Source: Buchnera aphidicola (Acyrthosiphon lactucae)
Lineage (GTDB): Bacteria > Pseudomonadota > Gammaproteobacteria > Enterobacterales > Enterobacteriaceae
Reading direction: 5' to 3'
Assembly: GCF_005083565.1 (NCBI RefSeq)
Contig: NZ_CP034891.1
Location: 372,001 to 436,000, forward strand
DNA: 64,000 nucleotides
The notes under the pieces were generated by a model. It worked only from the letters and a program-made list of their open reading frames with translations. It did no database searches and was not told the origin of the DNA. Each line of letters begins with the position of its first letter. The first letter of the stretch is position 1. A program made the position numbers and the translations under genes. Positions 1 through 8,893 of this stretch are shown here, in pieces.

Positions 1-36
1 AATGATTTATAAATATAGTGTTTTAACAACATTTTC

Positions 37-66
37 TTGATACAAAATGTGTAATAAAGGTATAAT
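37..66 (+). promoter_or_regulatory. sigma-70-type promoter of the flg operon
   Basis: TTGATA at 37-42 and TATAAT at 61-66 are separated by 18 bases, a near-consensus housekeeping promoter about 127 bases upstream of the flgB start at 193. In E. coli the flgB operon needs the class 2 activator FlhDC. Nothing here requires an activator, so constitutive transcription is inferred. AT-rich DNA produces -10 boxes by chance, but the paired -35 at good spacing makes this one credible. Confidence 0.55.
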
Positions 67-192
67 ATAAAAATATTTTATTCATACCTTTTATTTTTTA
101 TATTTATTAAAAATTTTTGTAAAAAATAAAATTTTCTTTTTATTAATATTTTTTTAAAATAAATTTTTATGCGCAAATTAAAGGATATCAAT

Positions 193-603
193 ATGTTTGA
201 CAAAATAAATGAAATTTTTGATTTTAATCAAAAAGCATTAAATCTTTATGCTAAAAGACAAGAAATTTTGTCAGCTAATATTGCTAATGCTGATACACCT
301 GGATATAAATCAATAGATATTAATTTTAAAAATGAACTTACTAAAATGTTAGATAAAAAAAATGTAAAAAATTCAAATATTTTATTAAAAAAAACGTCTC
401 CTTATCATTTAAATGCAAAAAGTAAAAATTTATTTTTATTAAAAACTATCCCTATAACTACAAACCAAATAAAACAAGACGGTAATACAGTAAATATGGA
501 TAGAGAAAGAATCGAATTTATAAATAACAGTTTAAAATATCAATCAAGTTTGGTATTTATGAAAAATGAAATTAAAAATATGATGTATGTTTTAAAAGGA
601 TAA
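193..603 (+). CDS. flgB: FlgB, flagellar proximal rod protein
   Basis: This is a rod subunit of the flagellar basal body, secreted through the flagellar type III apparatus and assembled in the periplasm. The N-terminal stretch with [12 protein letters not shown] is the conserved rod/hook-family motif. The ATG at 193 gives 136 residues, close to the E. coli length, and matches the E. coli start; it has AAAGGA eight bases upstream. An in-frame ATG at 169 would add eight residues but has no ribosome site. It is the first gene of flgBCDEFGHIJK and 8 bases separate it from flgC. The divergent genes flgA, flgM and flgN of E. coli are not adjacent. Confidence 0.95.
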   Translation: MFDKINEIFDFNQKALNLYAKRQEILSANIANADTPGYKSIDINFKNELTKMLDKKNVKNSNILLKKTSPYHLNAKSKNLFLLKTIPITTNQIKQDGNTVNMDRERIEFINNSLKYQSSLVFMKNEIKNMMYVLKG

Positions 604-611
604 TATAAATT

Positions 612-1022
612 ATGTCTCTAATAAATATATTTAATATTGCAGGTTCAGCGATGACTGCTCAGTCACAAAAAATAAATGTAATCGCTAACAATTTAGCTAA
701 TATAGATAGTACAATATATAAAAACGGAAAATTTTATCCATATATTGCAAAAAAAGTTATTTTTGAATTAGATTCTTTAAAAAATTCAAAAATAGGTGGA
801 GTTAAAATATCTGGTATAATAGATGATCCTAGTCCTATGAAGATGATATATGATCCAAATAATCCTATGGCTGATAAAAAAGGTTATGTTTTAACATCAA
901 ATGTGAATCCTATTACAGAAATTGTAGATAATATCTCAGCAGCAAGAAGTTATCAAGCAAATATAGAAGTATTAAAAACAGCTAAAAATATGATAATAAA
1001 AACATTGACAATTACTGAATAA
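612..1022 (+). CDS. flgC: FlgC, flagellar proximal rod protein
   Basis: This is a rod subunit that stacks with FlgB and FlgF between the MS ring and the distal rod. The 136 residues match the family length (134 in E. coli). The N-terminal motif [13 protein letters not shown] and the C-terminal AARSYQANIEVLKTAKNM, which builds the coiled D0 domain, are both present. The usual NxxTPGY-like motif has become NIDSTIYKNG, a mild erosion. The stop codon at 1020-1022 runs into the strong flgD ribosome site, so translation is probably coupled. Confidence 0.95.
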   Translation: MSLINIFNIAGSAMTAQSQKINVIANNLANIDSTIYKNGKFYPYIAKKVIFELDSLKNSKIGGVKISGIIDDPSPMKMIYDPNNPMADKKGYVLTSNVNPITEIVDNISAARSYQANIEVLKTAKNMIIKTLTITE

Positions 1023-1031
1023 GGAGGAAAA

Positions 1032-1709
1032 ATGAGTATTATTGATGTTAATCTGCCTATAAATAATGAATCTATTAAAAAAAATGCTCATAATTTACAA
1101 AATAGCACTAATCCATTAGATTTACAAAAAAACTTTTTAAGTTTATTAATTGCACAAATTAAAAATCAAGATCCCACTGATCCTATTAAAAACTCAGACT
1201 TAACATCACAATTAGCTCAAATTAATACAGCAAATGGAATTGAGAGATTAAATAATACTGCAATTCAATTCTCGAACCAAATTAATAGAAATCAAAATAT
1301 TCAATTATCTTCATTAATTGGACGTCATATTATTGTACCCAAGAAACAAATAATACATAAAAAAGATACTCAAACAAGATTCGGAATAGAATTATTTGAA
1401 AATGCTACTTCAGTACAAATAAAAATTACAGATAAAGACAATAAAATTTTGCATCTAAAAAAGATGAAAGATATAAAATCTGGGATACATAATTTTCTAT
1501 GGGACGGTAAAGATTTACATAATAAAAGCGTAAAAACTGGAAAATATAATATATTCGTTATTGCTAAAAATAAAGATAAAAATATTCCTGTTAGAAGTTT
1601 AAGTGAAGTAGTAGTAAATAGCATTATTATATCTTCTAATGATTCCATTATTGATTTAGGAGAAGCAGGTAAAACAACACCTTCAAATGTTCTTGAGATT
1701 CTCAAATAA
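1032..1709 (+). CDS. flgD: FlgD, hook-capping protein
   Basis: FlgD forms the temporary cap that lets hook protein FlgE polymerise. The conserved N-terminal motif [18 protein letters not shown] is present near residue 35. The C-terminal half resembles the FlgD Ig/tudor-like domains ([19 protein letters not shown]). Length is 225 residues against 231 in E. coli. AAGGAGGAAAAATG gives one of the best ribosome sites in the window. Its retention means that a hook is probably built even though filament genes are absent from this cluster. Confidence 0.95.
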   Translation: MSIIDVNLPINNESIKKNAHNLQNSTNPLDLQKNFLSLLIAQIKNQDPTDPIKNSDLTSQLAQINTANGIERLNNTAIQFSNQINRNQNIQLSSLIGRHIIVPKKQIIHKKDTQTRFGIELFENATSVQIKITDKDNKILHLKKMKDIKSGIHNFLWDGKDLHNKSVKTGKYNIFVIAKNKDKNIPVRSLSEVVVNSIIISSNDSIIDLGEAGKTTPSNVLEILK

Positions 1710-1747
1710 AAAATATTTTTATTCAAAATAAATATAGGAGTAAATTT

Positions 1748-2971
1748 ATGTCTAGTATGGGAGCTATAAGCGGCTTATTAGTTAACAATGATTATATAGA
1801 TATTATATCTAATAACATCGCTAACGCATCTACTATAGGATACAAATCTAGTAAGCCTATTTTTTTTGATATGTTCTCTCATTCATTTTATTCAAATACT
1901 ACTAATGGATATGGTGTCGGAATTTCAAATATCATACAAAACTTTAATAATGGAATGTTAGTTGAAACTGGAAGAGATTTAGATTTAGGCATTGTAAAAG
2001 ATGGTTTCTTTCGCGTCTTAGATGCTCAGGGGCATATACATTATACAAGAGATGGTCAGTTTTTACTTGACAAAAATCAAAATATTATCAATATGCAAGG
2101 AATGTATTTAACTGGACAAAATAAAATTTATTCAAAAAATTTTTTTAATAGTCCATCTAGCTTAGAACCTATTAATTTAAAACATGCTCATATATTAAAA
2201 GAAAAATCGACTTCTGAAATAAAATTAAAAGCTATTTTAAATCGTAATGCTAATGTAATGACACAAATAGATAGTTCTGATAATCAATTTTCTAATACAG
2301 AAGAATATATGACACATATTAGTATATATAATAAAGATGGTGAAAAAGAACAAATTAACATTGCTTTCAATAAAAAAGATAAAAATAAATGGCAAGTTCA
2401 TGTAACATCAAATGAATCTGAAAATGAAAAAGGTATAAATGATAGTTTTGATTTAATATTTAATTCTGATGGTGAATTAATTTCTAATAAAAGTCTCAAT
2501 ATTCAATCAAAAGATCCTAAAAAATATGAAAATATTACTCTTGATTTAACCGATACTATGGAACAATCAGATACTAATAATTCTTTGGAAGAACATTCTC
2601 AAAATGGATATCCTCAAGGTGTTCTACAATCATTTAATATTTTTCCAAATGGTGAAATTGTTGGAACATATTCGAATGAACAAAAACAAAAAATAGGTCA
2701 GATATTATTATCAAAATTCGTTAATCCTGAAAAATTACAACCTGAAAGTGGAAATCTATGGTCTGCTACTTTGGAATCAGGTGAAGAAAAAATAGGAATA
2801 GCTGGTGATCAGGGTTTTGGAATTTTAAGTGAAAAAACTCTCGAAGCATCAAATGTTGATTTGAATAAAGAATTAATTAATATGATTATAGCACAACGAA
2901 ACTATCAATCAAATGCTCAATCTTTTAAAACAGAAGATAAAATAATCAACACATTGATAAATTTACGATAA
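1748..2971 (+). CDS. flgE: FlgE, flagellar hook protein
   Basis: FlgE is the subunit of the curved hook outside the outer membrane. It has 407 residues, full length for the family. The N-terminus has [18 protein letters not shown] and the C-terminus [20 protein letters not shown], the two D0 helices. The central D1/D2 part is rich in Asn, Lys and Ser and is the most diverged section, as expected for the exposed face. An AGGAG site precedes the ATG. The next gene, flgF, starts 28 bases downstream. Confidence 0.95.
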   Translation: MSSMGAISGLLVNNDYIDIISNNIANASTIGYKSSKPIFFDMFSHSFYSNTTNGYGVGISNIIQNFNNGMLVETGRDLDLGIVKDGFFRVLDAQGHIHYTRDGQFLLDKNQNIINMQGMYLTGQNKIYSKNFFNSPSSLEPINLKHAHILKEKSTSEIKLKAILNRNANVMTQIDSSDNQFSNTEEYMTHISIYNKDGEKEQINIAFNKKDKNKWQVHVTSNESENEKGINDSFDLIFNSDGELISNKSLNIQSKDPKKYENITLDLTDTMEQSDTNNSLEEHSQNGYPQGVLQSFNIFPNGEIVGTYSNEQKQKIGQILLSKFVNPEKLQPESGNLWSATLESGEEKIGIAGDQGFGILSEKTLEASNVDLNKELINMIIAQRNYQSNAQSFKTEDKIINTLINLR

Positions 2972-2999
2972 TCTATATTCAAAGGATTAAAAAAATATA

Positions 3000-3755
3000 A
3001 TGGAAAATTCAATATATAAATCAATGATTGCAGCTAATCAATTATTAGAAAAACAAAATATTATTGCTAATAATTTAGCAAATATTTCAACTACTGGTTT
3101 TAAAGAAAAATTTATTTTTCAAATACAAAACCAAAATATAAAAAACTTATATAATAATTGTAATAAAATTACAAAAGAATATCATAATCTTTCTTCAGGC
3201 ATATTAAATCATACAAAAAGAAATTTAGATTTATTCATTAAAGATGATGGTTGGTTAACAGTTAGAGATAAAAATGGTCAAGAAGCGTATACAAAAAATG
3301 GTCATTTAAAAATAAATTCAAATAGAAAACTAACAATTCAAGATAACGAAGTAGTAGGAAATAACTGTAATATAACAATACCGAATAATATAAATGTAAA
3401 GATCTTATCTGATGGAATAGTTACTTCAATAAAAAAAAATAAAAATCATATTACTCAAACTAAAATAGGAGCACTAAAATTAGTACGTATTCCTACACAA
3501 GATCTTATACAAAAAGAAAATGGATTATTTTATCTTAAGAAAGATAATCAAATTAACAAATATATTAATACTGTAAATCATAGTAATAAAATTCGTGTGC
3601 AATCAGGTATGTTAGAAGAAAGTAATGTAAATGCTTCTAGAAATATGATAGAAATGATATCGAACGCTAGACAATTTGAAATGCAAATGAAAATGATATC
3701 TATGTGTGATCAAAATTCAGAATATGCAAACCAATTAATTAATATTAACAATTGA
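3000..3755 (+). CDS. flgF: FlgF, flagellar proximal rod protein
   Basis: This is a rod protein of the FlgE/FlgG family, 251 residues as in E. coli. The N-terminal motif [18 protein letters not shown] and the C-terminal [22 protein letters not shown] segment identify the family; position between flgE and flgG gives the specific identity. The middle of the protein is more diverged than FlgG. AGGATT lies a few bases before the ATG. It is co-transcribed with the rest of the operon. Confidence 0.92.
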   Translation: MENSIYKSMIAANQLLEKQNIIANNLANISTTGFKEKFIFQIQNQNIKNLYNNCNKITKEYHNLSSGILNHTKRNLDLFIKDDGWLTVRDKNGQEAYTKNGHLKINSNRKLTIQDNEVVGNNCNITIPNNINVKILSDGIVTSIKKNKNHITQTKIGALKLVRIPTQDLIQKENGLFYLKKDNQINKYINTVNHSNKIRVQSGMLEESNVNASRNMIEMISNARQFEMQMKMISMCDQNSEYANQLININN

Positions 3756-3774
3756 TAATCAATAGGATAAAAAT

Positions 3775-4557
3775 ATGATTCCTTCTTTATGGATTTCTAA
3801 AACTGGTCTTGATGCTCAACAAATCAATATGAATGTTATTTCTAATAATTTGGCAAATGTCAGTACAAATGGATTTAAAAGATCTAGAGCAGTGTTTGAA
3901 GATTTAATGTATCAAACGATACGAGAAGCAGGAACAAATTCATCACTTGAAACAACTTTGCCATCAGGATTACAATTAGGTACTGGAGTAAGACCTGTAT
4001 CTACTGAAAGAATTCATAGTCAGGGTAATCTTTCAAAAACAGATTCTGAAAAAGACGTAGCTATTAACGGTTCAGGATTTTTTCAAGTACAATTACCAGA
4101 TGGTACTATAGCATATACTAGAGATGGATCTTTTCAATCAGATCAAAATGGTCAATTAGTAACAAATAGTGGTTTTCCTATTATACCTGAAATTAATATT
4201 CCTTCCAATTCTATAAATATTAATATAGCAAGAGACGGTGTTGTTAGTGCTGTTGTTCAAGGGCAAACACAACCTGTCTTACTTGGACAATTAAATTTAA
4301 TTAGTTTTGTTAATAATTCTGGTTTAGAAAGTTTAGGTGAAAATTTATATCAAGAGACTCAAGCATCAGGATTTCCAATCGATACCGTTCCAGGATTAAA
4401 TGGTACAGGAGTATTATGTCAGGGATATGTTGAAACTTCAAATGTCAATGTAGCTGAAGAGCTAGTGAATATGATTCAAACACAAAGAGCATATGAAATA
4501 AATAGTAAATCTATTAATACATCAGATCAAATGTTACAAAAATTATCACAATTATAA
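3775..4557 (+). CDS. flgG: FlgG, flagellar distal rod protein
   Basis: FlgG builds the distal rod that crosses peptidoglycan and the outer membrane. It has 260 residues, identical in length to E. coli, and is the best conserved protein of this operon. It contains [18 protein letters not shown] near residue 22, [16 protein letters not shown] in the centre and [23 protein letters not shown] near the end. AGGATAAAA precedes the ATG. An 83-base spacer follows before flgH. Confidence 0.97.
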   Translation: MIPSLWISKTGLDAQQINMNVISNNLANVSTNGFKRSRAVFEDLMYQTIREAGTNSSLETTLPSGLQLGTGVRPVSTERIHSQGNLSKTDSEKDVAINGSGFFQVQLPDGTIAYTRDGSFQSDQNGQLVTNSGFPIIPEINIPSNSININIARDGVVSAVVQGQTQPVLLGQLNLISFVNNSGLESLGENLYQETQASGFPIDTVPGLNGTGVLCQGYVETSNVNVAEELVNMIQTQRAYEINSKSINTSDQMLQKLSQL

Positions 4558-4640
4558 TAATTAAATTTTATAATATTTTCATAGAAAATATTTGAAAAAA
4601 TTTTATATATTAAACGTCTGTCATTAAAGGTAACTTTTTC

Positions 4641-5357
4641 GTGATAAAGTTTTTTATTTGTCAAAAAAAATACTATTTAACTGCTATTTTTTTATTAATA
4701 ATTCAAAGTTGTGCTAGTGTTGAATACAAATCTTTGGTAGAAGGAAATACAACTGCTATAGCACCTAATGTATGGCCTAAAGTGACAAACGGTTCTTTAT
4801 TTCAAGAAAAAATACCGCTAAATTATGGGTATCAACCATTATTTGAAGACCATCGTCCACATAATATTGGAGATATAATAACTGTTGTATTACAGGAAAA
4901 TATAAGTGCGAGCAATAGTTCTGTTTCAGATTTAAGTAGAGATGGAAGCACTAATCTAGGAATAAAAATATCACCTGGACAATTAAACCCTATATTTGGA
5001 ATGAATTTAAAGGATAATATAACTAGTTTAGATAATATAGGAAAAAATAATTTTTCAGGTAAGGGTAGTAATTCAGCTAAAAATAAATTTACTGGCCTTA
5101 TTACCGTTACTGTCCAAAAAGTATTTCCAAATGGAAATTTAAAAGTGATCGGAGAAAAACAAGTTGCTATTAATGAAGGTAAAGAGTTTATTCGATTCTC
5201 AGGTGTAATAAATCCTAATAACATTAACAAAAACAATCTTATTGTATCTACTCAAATCGCTGATGCACGTATTGAATATTTAAGTCATGGACGTATTCAC
5301 GATATTCAAAAAATGGGTTGGTTACAAAGATTTTTATTAAAGATTTCTCCTATATAG
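4641..5357 (+). CDS. flgH: FlgH, outer-membrane L-ring lipoprotein
   Basis: FlgH forms the L ring, the outer-membrane bushing of the flagellar rod. A hydrophobic leader ends in the lipobox IQSC, with Cys24 as the lipidated residue. The body has the family segment [20 protein letters not shown] and ends with [19 protein letters not shown]. The start is GTG, with TAAAGG ten bases upstream. The length of 238 residues slightly exceeds the E. coli protein (232). A strong hairpin lies in the 217-base gap to flgI. Confidence 0.95.
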   Translation: MIKFFICQKKYYLTAIFLLIIQSCASVEYKSLVEGNTTAIAPNVWPKVTNGSLFQEKIPLNYGYQPLFEDHRPHNIGDIITVVLQENISASNSSVSDLSRDGSTNLGIKISPGQLNPIFGMNLKDNITSLDNIGKNNFSGKGSNSAKNKFTGLITVTVQKVFPNGNLKVIGEKQVAINEGKEFIRFSGVINPNNINKNNLIVSTQIADARIEYLSHGRIHDIQKMGWLQRFLLKISPI

Positions 5358-5427
5358 ATAAATTTTATTAAATGAAATAATTTTAAAAAACTATCAAAAA
5401 TTATATTTCTTATAAATTTAATTAAAA

Positions 5428-5458
5428 CTCATAAAGAAGGTTGTTTATTCTTTATGAG
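5428..5458. terminator. 11-bp hairpin between flgH and flgI
   Basis: CTCATAAAGAA at 5428-5438 pairs perfectly with TTCTTTATGAG at 5448-5458 around a nine-base loop. The + strand continues with AAAAATT and not a U-run, so it may act as an RNA-stability or processing hairpin within the operon, or as a weak terminator separating flgB-H from flgI-K. Confidence 0.45.
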
Positions 5459-5574
5459 AAAAATTAAAAATTTTAAAAAACTTAAAAATAAAAAAATTTT
5501 TTATAATTTTAATATTTATAAAAAATAACATACTTATATAATACTTTTTAAATAGTACTTGATAAAGGTTTTTT

Positions 5575-6693
5575 ATGTCTAAAATAATATTATTATGGAT
5601 AAAATTAATTATTTTTATTTTTACAATTTTCTCTTCACCTTTATATGCTGAAAAAATACGTGATTTGACTAGTATTCAAGGAATTCGAGATAATCCACTT
5701 ATTGGTTATGGTTTAATAGTCGGATTAGATGGAACAGGAGATCAATCAACACAGGCTCCCTTTACTAATCAATCATTAAATAATATGTTATCACAATTAG
5801 GTGTCAGTATTCCTATAAATGCTAATATGCATTTAAGAAATGTAGCAGCAGTAATAGTTACAGCAAATTTGCCCCCATTTAGTCATGCCGGTGAGAAAAT
5901 AGATGTAGTAGTTTCATCTATGGGGAATGCGAAAAGTCTTAAAGGAGGTACGCTTTTAATGACTCCTTTAAAAGGTACTGACAATCAAATTTACGCTATT
6001 GCTCAAGGTAATATAATTGTATCTGAAAAGAACAATAAAAAAAATAAAATTCATTATATTAATTTAAATCAAGTTAATTCTGGAAAAATTCATTATGGTG
6101 CAACAATTGAACGTGAAATAAAAAATGACTTTGGAAAACAAAAAACAATTAACTTACAATTAAATCAAGAAAATTTTAGTACAGCACAACGTATTAGCGA
6201 TATGATTAATATAAAATACCCAGATACAGCTTCCCCTATTGATTCAAAAACAGTACAATTGAACACTTCAGCCAATAATGATGTACAAGTACATATGCTT
6301 TCTAATATTCAAGATATAGATATTTCATTACCATCACAAGAGGCTAAAGTTGTAGTTAATCCTCGTACTGGTTCTATTGTAATTAACCAATCAGTAAAAT
6401 TAGGATCATGTGTAGTTTCAAATGGAAGTATGTCTATAACAATACATCAAATTCAAAATAAAAAAAGAGATTTATATTTTTTAAAATCATTTAAGAAAAC
6501 TGAAAAAAAAGAACAATATATAGAAGATATAGTGAATAAAAATTATATGGATGATATTGCTAGTAATAAAGAAAACCTAAATAATATAGTTGCAGCTTTA
6601 AATGCATTAGGTACTAAAACTGATGAATTAATGTCTATTTTACAATTAATGAAAAGTGCTGGTTGTCTTAACGCGAAATTGGAAATTATTTAA
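5575..6693 (+). CDS. flgI: FlgI, periplasmic P-ring protein
   Basis: FlgI forms the P ring around the flagellar rod in the peptidoglycan layer. A Sec signal peptide (residues 1-25, ending SPLYA) precedes the conserved start EKIRDLTSIQGIRDNPLIGYGLIVGLDGTGDQ. Length is 372 residues against 365 in E. coli. The last base of its stop codon is the first base of the flgJ ATG (TAATG), a sign of translational coupling. Confidence 0.96.
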   Translation: MSKIILLWIKLIIFIFTIFSSPLYAEKIRDLTSIQGIRDNPLIGYGLIVGLDGTGDQSTQAPFTNQSLNNMLSQLGVSIPINANMHLRNVAAVIVTANLPPFSHAGEKIDVVVSSMGNAKSLKGGTLLMTPLKGTDNQIYAIAQGNIIVSEKNNKKNKIHYINLNQVNSGKIHYGATIEREIKNDFGKQKTINLQLNQENFSTAQRISDMINIKYPDTASPIDSKTVQLNTSANNDVQVHMLSNIQDIDISLPSQEAKVVVNPRTGSIVINQSVKLGSCVVSNGSMSITIHQIQNKKRDLYFLKSFKKTEKKEQYIEDIVNKNYMDDIASNKENLNNIVAALNALGTKTDELMSILQLMKSAGCLNAKLEII

Positions 6694-7004
6694 TGAACGA
6701 TAATTTATTACTATTTAAAACATCAAATTACAACGTACAATTTATTAATGAACTTAAGTACCAAGTCCGTACAAATCCTAAAAAATATGCATTAAAAACA
6801 GCTCAGGAAGTAGAAAGCGTATTTATTCAAATACTACTTAAAAGTATGCGAAGTTCCTTATCAAAAGATAATTTATTAGATAATAATCAAAGTCGTCTCT
6901 ATACTGATATTTATGATCAAGAATTATCTCGAGAAATTAGCAAAAAGGGAACAGGATTAACTAATATTATTTTAAAACAAATTCAACTACAAAAAAAATT
7001 GTAG
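6693..7004 (+). CDS. flgJ: FlgJ, rod-cap domain only
   Basis: In E. coli FlgJ (313 residues) the N-terminal half caps the growing rod and the C-terminal half is a muramidase that opens peptidoglycan. Here the gene ends at residue 103 after the rod-cap region (AQEVESVFIQILLKSMRSSL, then TDIYDQELSREISKKGTGL). No muramidase sequence follows before flgK at 7103; the 98 intervening bases are AT-rich and non-coding. The short form is inferred to be a functional rod cap and not debris, because the reading frame is clean. Confidence 0.88.
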   Translation: MNDNLLLFKTSNYNVQFINELKYQVRTNPKKYALKTAQEVESVFIQILLKSMRSSLSKDNLLDNNQSRLYTDIYDQELSREISKKGTGLTNIILKQIQLQKKL

Positions 7005-7102
7005 AATTAAAATAGTAGCAAAAAAAATAAAATTAAAATACTATTTTATACAGAAAATATATTTTAAAATAAAACAAATATCTTATTAAATAAGGATAAA
7101 AA

Positions 7103-8734
7103 ATGAGTTCTATATTCAATACTGCTATTGCTGGTATTAATGCAATGAAAATTATGATTGATAATACTACTAATAAAATTAATAATCCAGCTGCAAAAAA
7201 CTCAGGAAAACGCGTTGTTTTAGAAAGTACTCCACAAAATTCAAATGCAAAAAATACAGTAAAAGTAAAAGAAATATACGATAATTATAATGATTTCATT
7301 ACAGAAGAAAAAAGAAAAACTGATGTACAGGTCCAAGACGAACAAACTAAAATTGAACAATTATTAAAACTAGAAGATTTATTATGTGAAAAATCAAATA
7401 TTTTTAATAAACTAATTAATGATTTATATGAACAAATAGAAAAAGATATTGTTTTAGATGAAAAAAATGTAATTAATGAAGATATAAAAAACAAATTAAG
7501 TGATATAGTTTTTGCAATACAAGATTTTGATAAAAAATTAAAATTTTTAGAGAAAGAGATTAAAGAATCAGTTATTAATAATATTAAAAAAGTTAATGAT
7601 TTAATTGACGAAATTCATGATATTAATATAAATCTAAATTATTTTCCTATGTTCAAAATTCCTAATAGAATCGATAATCTTATTGAAAAAAGAGATAATC
7701 TAGTAGATGAATTAAATGATTTAATTGGGATAAAAGTTGTTAAAGATAATGATAATTATAAACTTTATTTAAATAATGGGATATCTGTTATAGATAATAA
7801 TCAAAAACAAAACTTAATTCCATTAACATCTAAATCAGATGACAGGTATATTAGTGTAGGATATATTGATGATAACGATCAAATAGCAAAAAAAATAGAG
7901 GATATGATTCCCAGTGCTACTTTAGGAGCTTTGCTTAGATTTCGTAGAGAAGAATTAACAAATACAAGAAATAAAATTGGACAATTAACAGTTAATTTTG
8001 CTGATAGTATAAACTCATATCATACATTAGGATATGATATGTTTGGACATATTGGTAAACAAATTTTTAACATTAGTAATCCAGAAGTAATATCTAGTAC
8101 AAGTAATCATTCATCTCCTACAATATCTGCAAAATGGGTTTCTACTAGCGATGCAAAAGACACTAATTATATTGTGTATTTTAAAAATAACAATTGGACA
8201 GTAACAAGATTATCAGATCATGTCACAGTTCAACCTAACATACATACAGAAAATAACAATCTATTTATTACCTTCGATGGAATAGAATTTTTAATACAGG
8301 GAGAAAATTCTGATGGCGATATTTATATGATTAAGCCATATTCTAAAACATTAGAAGAATTAGAATTATTAATTGATCAAAACGAACCATTCGCATTCTC
8401 ATCCACAGATGATATAAAAAATAAAAATAGAAATAATGCTATGGTAATTAACAAATTTAGTCAAGATTTTTTAGTTGATCATAAAGAAACACTTGATCAA
8501 TCTTATCAAAAATTTTCTAAATCTATAGCTTATAAATGTAATGAACTGGAAGAAGAACTACCTTTTAAAAGAAATATGATCGATATACTAAAAAATAAAA
8601 AATTATCTATATCTAATAATATTGAACAAGATTATCAAGATTTAAGCTATGAACAAGAATGTTATCTTGCAAATGTTAAAGTTTTACAAATAGCAGAAAG
8701 TATTTTCAATGACATTATTGACCGTTATAGTTAA
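7103..8734 (+). CDS. flgK: FlgK, hook-filament junction protein
   Basis: FlgK is the first hook-associated protein, joining hook to filament. The open frame covers 543 residues against 547 in E. coli. The N-terminus [16 protein letters not shown] and C-terminus [23 protein letters not shown] match the D0 helices. Middle segments [16 protein letters not shown] and [22 protein letters not shown] are clear. The usual motif after the first helix (NxxNxxTPGYTRQ) is degraded to [13 protein letters not shown]. The filament-side partner flgL is not adjacent. The gene ends convergently with rne at a long palindrome. Confidence 0.9.
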   Translation: MSSIFNTAIAGINAMKIMIDNTTNKINNPAAKNSGKRVVLESTPQNSNAKNTVKVKEIYDNYNDFITEEKRKTDVQVQDEQTKIEQLLKLEDLLCEKSNIFNKLINDLYEQIEKDIVLDEKNVINEDIKNKLSDIVFAIQDFDKKLKFLEKEIKESVINNIKKVNDLIDEIHDININLNYFPMFKIPNRIDNLIEKRDNLVDELNDLIGIKVVKDNDNYKLYLNNGISVIDNNQKQNLIPLTSKSDDRYISVGYIDDNDQIAKKIEDMIPSATLGALLRFRREELTNTRNKIGQLTVNFADSINSYHTLGYDMFGHIGKQIFNISNPEVISSTSNHSSPTISAKWVSTSDAKDTNYIVYFKNNNWTVTRLSDHVTVQPNIHTENNNLFITFDGIEFLIQGENSDGDIYMIKPYSKTLEELELLIDQNEPFAFSSTDDIKNKNRNNAMVINKFSQDFLVDHKETLDQSYQKFSKSIAYKCNELEEELPFKRNMIDILKNKKLSISNNIEQDYQDLSYEQECYLANVKVLQIAESIFNDIIDRYS

Positions 8735-8751
8735 TTTTTTAAAACACTTAT

Positions 8752-8792
8752 AAAAAATAAAAACTTACTTTAACAGTAAGTTTTTATTTTTT
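8752..8792. terminator. 18-bp perfect palindrome between flgK and rne
   Basis: Bases 8752-8769 are the exact reverse complement of 8775-8792, with loop TTAAC. The stem carries A-runs on one side and T-runs on the other, so it reads as an intrinsic terminator on both strands for the convergent flgK and rne transcripts. Confidence 0.8.
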
Positions 8793-8893
8793 ATCTATTA
8801 AATAATTTAATAAATAAAAATATTTTATTTATTAAAAAATTCTAATAGTTTAATTTTTTATTAAAAAATATTTTTAGTACATCATTAAATATT

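Noticed and set aside
7103-8734. flgK as a pseudogene
   Set aside because: The frame is uninterrupted over 543 codons with both terminal helices conserved; only the N-terminal signature is eroded.
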